Shown in pieces: positions 21,910 through 25,244 of a stretch of DNA of 25,244 nucleotides. Position 1 is the stretch's first letter. The number at the start of each line of letters is the position of its first letter. The stretch comes from a virus, in the IMG/VR virus record IMGVR_UViG_3300045911_000764, positions 1 through 25,244 of that record; one strand, given 5' to 3'. The position numbers and the translations under genes are program-made. The notes beneath the pieces are model-generated. The model did no database searches. It was not told where the DNA came from and worked only from the letters and a program-made list of their open reading frames with translations.

Positions 21910-22215
21910 GTGAAACGTAAGCGACTCAAGACCTACGAGGCGGAGTTCGGCGGCAAGAAGGTCCGCGTGACCGTGCCGCCGAACGACCCCGCCGACCCGG
22001 GCAAGGAGCTGCGGAACCTGGTCCAGGACTGCGTCTCGCCGGAGGCTGCGGCGGTCATGGCCACGGCGCTCCTGGGGGCGCGTCCGACGGGCGACGACGC
22101 CGTGGACCGTGGCGTCCGCTGGTTCGCCGAGCAGTTGGCCGAGCTCCTCGGCGGCTGGGACCGCGTCAACGACGTGTTGGCCGAACTGGGCTACATCACC
22201 ATCGACCGCAGGTAG
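21910..22215 (+). CDS. Small hypothetical protein of the plus-strand cassette
   Basis: The 101-residue protein starts at GTG 21910 with GAAAGGAG about 10 bases upstream. It begins with a basic strand-rich part (KRKRLKTYEAEFGGKKVRVT), followed by VPPNDPADPGKELRNLVQDC and a helical region (AVMATALLGARPTGDD; RWFAEQLAELLGGWDRVNDV) ending LGYITIDRR. It is separated from the neighbouring genes by 45 and 12 bases and shares their codon style. No known domain was recognised. Location in a cassette with a HARE-HTH protein suggests a role in DNA handling, but the sequence itself does not show that. Confidence 0.7.
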   Translation: MKRKRLKTYEAEFGGKKVRVTVPPNDPADPGKELRNLVQDCVSPEAAAVMATALLGARPTGDDAVDRGVRWFAEQLAELLGGWDRVNDVLAELGYITIDRR

Positions 22216-22227
22216 GAGGTGCAAGCC

Positions 22228-23031
22228 ATGAAGAAGAACGAGGTCGTCATCGGTGGCCGCTACCTGGCGAAGGTCAGCGGCCGGGTCGTGCCGGTGCGGA
22301 TCACCGGCCAGTCCCCGTACGGCGGATGGGACGCGGTCAACGCCGAGACGCACCGCGCCGTCCGCATCAGAGGAGCGCAGCGGCTTCGCAGGCCGGCCGA
22401 CGCCGCAACGCGGGAAGCAATCGCCGGCGAGGAGACGGACATGAGCAAGGCGAAGAAGCAGGTCGTGTTGGGCCACGTCTATTCCGTGGCCGTGGGCGGC
22501 TCGTACCTCCCGGTGCGGGTCGACTCTGGGCTCGGGCACGGGCGGTACGAGGGCACGGTCCTCCAGCCCGACGGCAAGGAGAGGACCGTGAAGTTCTCGA
22601 CCGACCGCGTCCGGGGCGATGGTCAGCCGGAGGACCAGTGGCGGAAGAAGCAGGAGGACGGTAAGCAGGAGCGCGAGACCCAGGCGCTTCAGACGGCCGC
22701 CAAGGTCGCCTCGAAGGTCCTGGGCGTTCCGGTCGGCGTCGTGCGGCCAAAGGCCAAGGCGACGGGCGAGCCGAAGCCCCGCAAGAAGGCCGAGCGCAAG
22801 GACGGGACGATGAGCGGCCTGGACGCAGCGGCGAAGGTGCTGACCGACGCGGGCGAGCCGCTGGGCTGCAAGACCATCGTCGAGCGGGCCATCGAGAAGG
22901 GGTACTGGAAGACCGGCGGCAAGACGCCGTCCGCGACGGTCTACGCAGCCATCATCCGCGAGATCGCCAAGAAGGGCGACGCGTCGCGGTTCGCCAAGGC
23001 CGACCGCGGGATGTTCACGCTCAAGGCGTAG
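22228..23031 (+). CDS. HARE-HTH domain protein with duplicated N-terminal module
   Basis: The 267-residue protein starts at ATG 22228 with AGGAGG about 7 bases upstream. Residues 195-267 match the HARE-HTH fold: SGLDAAAKVLTDAGEPLGCK, IVERAIEKGYWKTGGKTP, ATVYAAIIREIAKKGD and a final RGMFTLKA. That fold is found in eukaryotic ASXL proteins and bacterial restriction-linked proteins and has been proposed to sense modified DNA. Residues 5-54 and 78-129 are two copies of a beta-rich unit (VVIGGRYLAKVSGRVVPVRI versus VVLGHVYSVAVGGSYLPVRV). A basic Lys/Arg/Gln-rich linker joins them to the HTH. An in-frame ATG at 22441 with GAGGAG 6 bases upstream could give a shorter product. The stop overlaps the convergent methyltransferase by 11 bases. 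Confidence 0.82.
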   Translation: MKKNEVVIGGRYLAKVSGRVVPVRITGQSPYGGWDAVNAETHRAVRIRGAQRLRRPADAATREAIAGEETDMSKAKKQVVLGHVYSVAVGGSYLPVRVDSGLGHGRYEGTVLQPDGKERTVKFSTDRVRGDGQPEDQWRKKQEDGKQERETQALQTAAKVASKVLGVPVGVVRPKAKATGEPKPRKKAERKDGTMSGLDAAAKVLTDAGEPLGCKTIVERAIEKGYWKTGGKTPSATVYAAIIREIAKKGDASRFAKADRGMFTLKA

Positions 23032-24373
23032 CACGCTTCAATCCCTCCGCTCCGACCACCCCGGCGCAAGCCGGGGTTTGGTCGTTCAGGGCCGTCCGCT
23101 CGGCCTTCCGTCCTGTGAACTCTTCCCACCTGCGGACGATGACATCGCAGTAGAGCGGGTCGATCTCCACCACGAGTGCCCGACGCCCGGTCCGCTCGGC
23201 GGCGATGAGCGTGCTGCCCGAGCCGCCAAAGAGGTCCAGGACGTTCTCGCCCGGCTTGCTGCTGTAGGTCATGGCGCGGACGGCGAGTTCGACCGGCTTC
23301 TCCGTGAGGTGCACCATCGACTGCGGGTTGACCTTCTTCACGGACCACACATCGGTGGCGTTGGTAATCTCCGGGTTGAAGTAGTGGGCCGCGCCCTCCT
23401 TCCAGCCGTAGAAACACCACTCGTGGTTGCCCATGAAGTCCTTGCGCGTGAGGACCGGATGCTCCTTGACCCAGATGATCATCTGCGAGAAGTAGAGCTC
23501 CGATTCCCGCAGCGCGTTGGGATAGTTCCAGATGTTCGAGTACCCGCCCCAGATGTAGAAGGCCCGGCCCGGTTCCAGCACCCGCTGGATGTTGCCGAAC
23601 CACAGCCGCAGGAGCCGGGCGAACTCCTCGTCGGAGATGAAGTCGTTGACGAGCGGCCTGTCCTTGGGGCGCAGCTTGCCCGTCGTGGCGTGCGTCTCGC
23701 CCCGGATGGCGATGTCCATGCCCTGCTGGCCGATGGGCCGGTCGCCGCTGGCGGCGATGGCGTTGTTGCTCCGGCTGGCGACGCCGACATTGTAGGGCGG
23801 GTCGGTGTTCACGAGCTGCACGGTCGCCCCGTCCAGCAGCCTGTCCACGTCCTCGGCCTTGCCGGAGTCGCCACACAGCAGCCGGTGGTTGCCGAGTGTC
23901 CACAAGTCGCCGGGCTTGGTGACTGCCTCGTCCGGCGGCTCGGGGATGGCGTCCGGGTCGGTCAGGCCCTCGGTGCCTGTCGCGCCGAGCATCTTCTCCA
24001 GCTCCGCCGACGAGAAGCCCAGGAGTTCCAGGTCCACGTCCATGCCGCGCAGTTCCGACAATTCGATGGGCAGGAGTTCCATATCCCACGTGGCCAAATC
24101 CGCGACCTTGTTGTCGGCGATGCGGTACGCCCTGACCTGCGCCGGGGTGAGGTCGGTCGCCACGTGGACGGGGACCATCTCCAGCCCGAGCTTCTGCGCC
24201 GCCTTCCAGCGGGTATGACCCACGACGATGACGCCCTCGGCGTCCACGACGATGGGCTGGCGGAACCCGTACTCCCGGATGGACCGGGCGACCGCCTCGA
24301 CCGCGCCGTCGTTGTCGCGGGGGTTGTGCTCGTAGGGCTTGATGTCCGAAACCTTGCGAAGTTCGACCTTCAT
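23021..24373 (-). CDS. ParB-domain DNA methyltransferase (beta class, N6-adenine or N4-cytosine)
   Basis: The 450-residue protein joins two domains. Residues 1-95 are ParB/Srx-like: KPYEHNPRDN, VGHTRWKAAQKLG and YRIADNKVADLATWD. Residues 155-420 are the methyltransferase, with catalytic DPPYN at 191-195 before the SAM motif LFGGSGSTL at 381-389, the beta-class order. The SEKP-equivalent LTEKPVELAVRAM is also present. Such phage-borne enzymes methylate A or C in specific sites and may protect phage DNA or mark it for packaging. ATG 24373 has GGAGG 8 bases upstream. The last about 15 codons are made from a hairpin (23054-23083), giving an odd TPACAGVVGAEGLKRATP ending. It follows the small ORF by 3 bases, so it belongs to the HNH operon. 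Confidence 0.93.
   Translation of the reverse strand: MKVELRKVSDIKPYEHNPRDNDGAVEAVARSIREYGFRQPIVVDAEGVIVVGHTRWKAAQKLGLEMVPVHVATDLTPAQVRAYRIADNKVADLATWDMELLPIELSELRGMDVDLELLGFSSAELEKMLGATGTEGLTDPDAIPEPPDEAVTKPGDLWTLGNHRLLCGDSGKAEDVDRLLDGATVQLVNTDPPYNVGVASRSNNAIAASGDRPIGQQGMDIAIRGETHATTGKLRPKDRPLVNDFISDEEFARLLRLWFGNIQRVLEPGRAFYIWGGYSNIWNYPNALRESELYFSQMIIWVKEHPVLTRKDFMGNHEWCFYGWKEGAAHYFNPEITNATDVWSVKKVNPQSMVHLTEKPVELAVRAMTYSSKPGENVLDLFGGSGSTLIAAERTGRRALVVEIDPLYCDVIVRRWEEFTGRKAERTALNDQTPACAGVVGAEGLKRATP
23054..23083. terminator. Bidirectional hairpin at the convergent gene junction
   Basis: CCCCGGC-GCAA-GCCGGGG (23059-23076) is a perfect 7-bp stem with a GNRA-type GCAA loop on the plus strand. 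GACC (23054-23057) and GGTC (23080-23083) extend it across a small bulge. It lies 22 bases after the HARE-HTH stop and inside the last codons of the methyltransferase. It could end plus-strand transcription and stabilise the other 3' end. No long U-tract follows, so the terminator role is inferred from position. Confidence 0.5.
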
Positions 24374-24376
24374 GGC

Positions 24377-24601
24377 TCAATCCTCCTTGCCTGCCTGCCG
24401 GTAGGCATGGCCCGCCGACCCGGCGGGCGTCCGAAATCGCTCCAGGGTTCCCTGCCTGCCGCGGTTGCGGCGCAGGCAGGCACCCCATTCGCACCAGGTT
24501 GCACCAGGTTGCGACCTTTCCGCCGGGGCGGCGGATTCCTCGACCCCACGAACCGGCCGCGCCTGGGTGCGACTTGGCGCGTCGGTCATTCCGTTATTCA
24601 C
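24377..24601 (-). CDS. Small hypothetical protein overlapping repeats
   Basis: The 74-residue ORF starts at GTG 24601, with AGGAGG 6 bases upstream in a GAGGAGGAGGAGG run. It overlaps the HNH stop by 8 bases and stops 3 bases before the methyltransferase ATG, so operon structure supports it. The first 50 residues are plausible (PGATWCEWGACLRRNRGRQG). The last about 20 are encoded by the palindromic repeat block and look low-complexity (PAGSAGHAYRQAGKED). Only two Cys are present and no family is known. If it is not real, the stretch is a repeat-filled spacer. Confidence 0.4.
   Translation of the reverse strand: MNNGMTDAPSRTQARPVRGVEESAAPAERSQPGATWCEWGACLRRNRGRQGTLERFRTPAGSAGHAYRQAGKED
24386..24481. 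repeat. Cluster of palindromic repeats upstream of the methyltransferase
   Basis: Three hairpins are visible: TGCCT-GCCGGT-AGGCA (24392-24407), GCCCGCCG-ACC-CGGCGGGC (24410-24428), and CCTGCCTG...CAGGCAGG arms around a CCGC/GCGG inner stem (24451-24480). The GCCTGCCTGCCG core is shared with 9537-9607. They lie within the small ORF and about 10 to 110 bases before the methyltransferase start. Confidence 0.7.
24491..24510. repeat. Perfect 10-bp tandem duplication
   Basis: GCACCAGGTT occurs twice in direct succession (24491-24500 and 24501-24510). The unit length is not a multiple of three, so gain or loss of one copy would shift the frame of the small ORF in which it lies. Confidence 0.8.
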
Positions 24602-24881
24602 GTTCCTCCTCCTCCTCTCCGATGGTCCGGTGCGTCTTGCTGGAGTCCGCCCAGGCCACTACCTCCCGGCACATCGCTCGGAACTCCTCGTTGGTCAGCG
24701 CCCCCTTTGCCCGGTTCACGTCCTTGTGCAGGACCTGGGTGTTCTCGATGGCATGCTCACCGCCAAGGCGGACGGGGACAATGTGGTCGAGGGAGGCCGT
24801 CTGGGGCGTGAGCCTGCGACCGGTCAAGGCGCAACGATATTGCTGGTGTTCAAGTAACCGCAGCACGTTTTCGACCGACAC
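24594..24881 (-). CDS. HNH endonuclease
   Basis: The 95-residue protein from GTG 24881 begins VSVENVLRLLEHQQYRCALT and carries the HNH signature: LDHIVPVRLGGEHAIENTQV (Asp32-His33, Asn47) followed by LHKDVNRAKGALTNEEF. The tail is Glu-rich (EEEERE). The frame stays open further upstream, but that part is a poor-quality shadow of another ORF in which codon third positions fit better, so I placed the start at GTG. HNH enzymes near terminases aid packaging cuts or act as homing nucleases. Only a weak SD (GGAG with 2-base spacing) precedes the start. Frameshift from the upstream ORF is an alternative. Confidence 0.78.
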   Translation of the reverse strand: MSVENVLRLLEHQQYRCALTGRRLTPQTASLDHIVPVRLGGEHAIENTQVLHKDVNRAKGALTNEEFRAMCREVVAWADSSKTHRTIGEEEEERE

Positions 24882-25240
24882 CGCTCCGCGTGGGGCCGTG
24901 CCCCAAGCCAATGCCGGTCCCGCTTGGGGATATAGCGGCTCCCGCCGCTCACGCGACGCGAGGCCCACAGATGCCAGTCGCTTTTCCGTGCGCGATTCGC
25001 CTTCGTCGCGGCGATGGATACCGCCCAGCGCGCGAATACCGCCCATGTCGGCTTGCCCAGCCCGCGGGCATTGCCCTTGGCGGGCGGACGACTCATCCGA
25101 ATCCGCCAGCCCTGCACCATGCTGTGGGCCGCCCGCGACCAGGGGTCGGCGAGCATCAAGGCATTGTGCCTGTCCGTCTTGAGGCGGCTCGCAAGTTGCG
25201 GAACAGACCGCCGCCAGACTCGCGTCGCATCCGTGCACAT
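24824..25240 (-). CDS. Unknown protein at the window edge (possibly 5' part of the HNH gene)
   Basis: The 138-codon frame has strongly G/C third positions and a protein-like composition: DPWSRAAHSMVQGWRIRMSR, KPTWAVFARWAVSIAATKAN and KSDWHLWASRRVSGGSRY. It stays protein-like up to about 24890, then reads through the start of the HNH gene for 58 bases and stops. The product might be a small DNA-binding protein, or the N-terminal half of the HNH protein if a -1 shift joins the two. The start at ATG 25240 is only 4 bases from the window edge and the true start may lie outside. No family was recognised. Confidence 0.55.
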   Translation of the reverse strand: MCTDATRVWRRSVPQLASRLKTDRHNALMLADPWSRAAHSMVQGWRIRMSRPPAKGNARGLGKPTWAVFARWAVSIAATKANRARKSDWHLWASRRVSGGSRYIPKRDRHWLGARPHAERCRSKTCCGYLNTSNIVAP

Positions 25241-25244
25241 GCAT

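Noticed and set aside
21433-23034. 533-codon open frame on the minus strand covering the small-gene cassette
   Set aside because: The three plus-strand genes each have an SD and sensible proteins, one with a HARE-HTH domain; the minus frame is Arg/Leu/Asp-rich shadow.
22941-24494. 517-codon minus frame overlapping the methyltransferase
   Set aside because: Gly/Arg/Pro-rich; the methyltransferase frame carries DPPY and FGGSG motifs.
1-25244. CRISPR array, tRNA or integrase/att site
   Set aside because: No regularly spaced repeats, no cloverleaf-like sequence and no recombinase motif were noticed; the visible repeats are short palindromes without spacers.

Overview
The window is GC-rich and densely coded, with strong Shine-Dalgarno (SD) motifs and frequent GTG/TTG starts. 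It looks like most of a tailed (siphovirus-type) phage or prophage next to a type I restriction-modification operon. The host is probably a high-GC environmental bacterium. The HARE-HTH protein, the short palindromic repeats and the overall style recall Planctomycetota (Phycisphaerae-like) metagenomic contigs, but that is a recollection-based inference and no host marker gene is present. No integrase, att site, tRNA or CRISPR array was found, so prophage versus free phage cannot be settled.

Layout in the direction of transcription (almost everything is on the minus strand, read right to left). Positions 25240-23021 hold an accessory block: a partial unknown gene, an HNH endonuclease, a small ORF carrying palindromic repeats, and a ParB-domain/beta-class DNA methyltransferase. 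Positions 21580-23031 are a plus-strand cassette of three small genes ending in a HARE-HTH protein, convergent with the methyltransferase. Positions 21443-15088 are the DNA-packaging and head module: a small terminase-associated protein, large terminase, gpW-sized protein, portal, and a prohead protease-major capsid fusion with a nested internal start. Positions 15061-11206 hold the capsid cement protein, connector and completion proteins, an XhlA-like coiled-coil/membrane protein, a Tyr/Trp-rich repeat protein, the tail tube protein, and a two-frame tail assembly chaperone. Positions 11201-9536 hold an embedded lysis/modification insert: lipoprotein, membrane-anchored protein, holin-like protein and a Mom-like DNA-modification enzyme. 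Positions 9524-4325 hold the tape measure protein followed by five mid-sized or small proteins. Positions 4177-1 hold an XRE regulator, HsdR and HsdM with a visible promoter and operator-like site; the expected HsdS would lie beyond the left edge.

How it fits together: terminase, portal, protease/capsid and tail genes make the virion, and the holin and lipoprotein probably serve lysis. DNA modification is the recurring theme. A Mom-like enzyme, a ParB-methyltransferase, a HARE-HTH protein (a fold proposed to sense DNA modification) and a type I R-M system all lie within 25 kb. The most unusual features are the Mom-like gene with a repeat-encoded C-terminus, the protease-capsid fusion with an internal SD-led start, the frame break in the tail chaperone beside a repeat-like sequence, and the Tyr/Trp-rich protein of unknown role.
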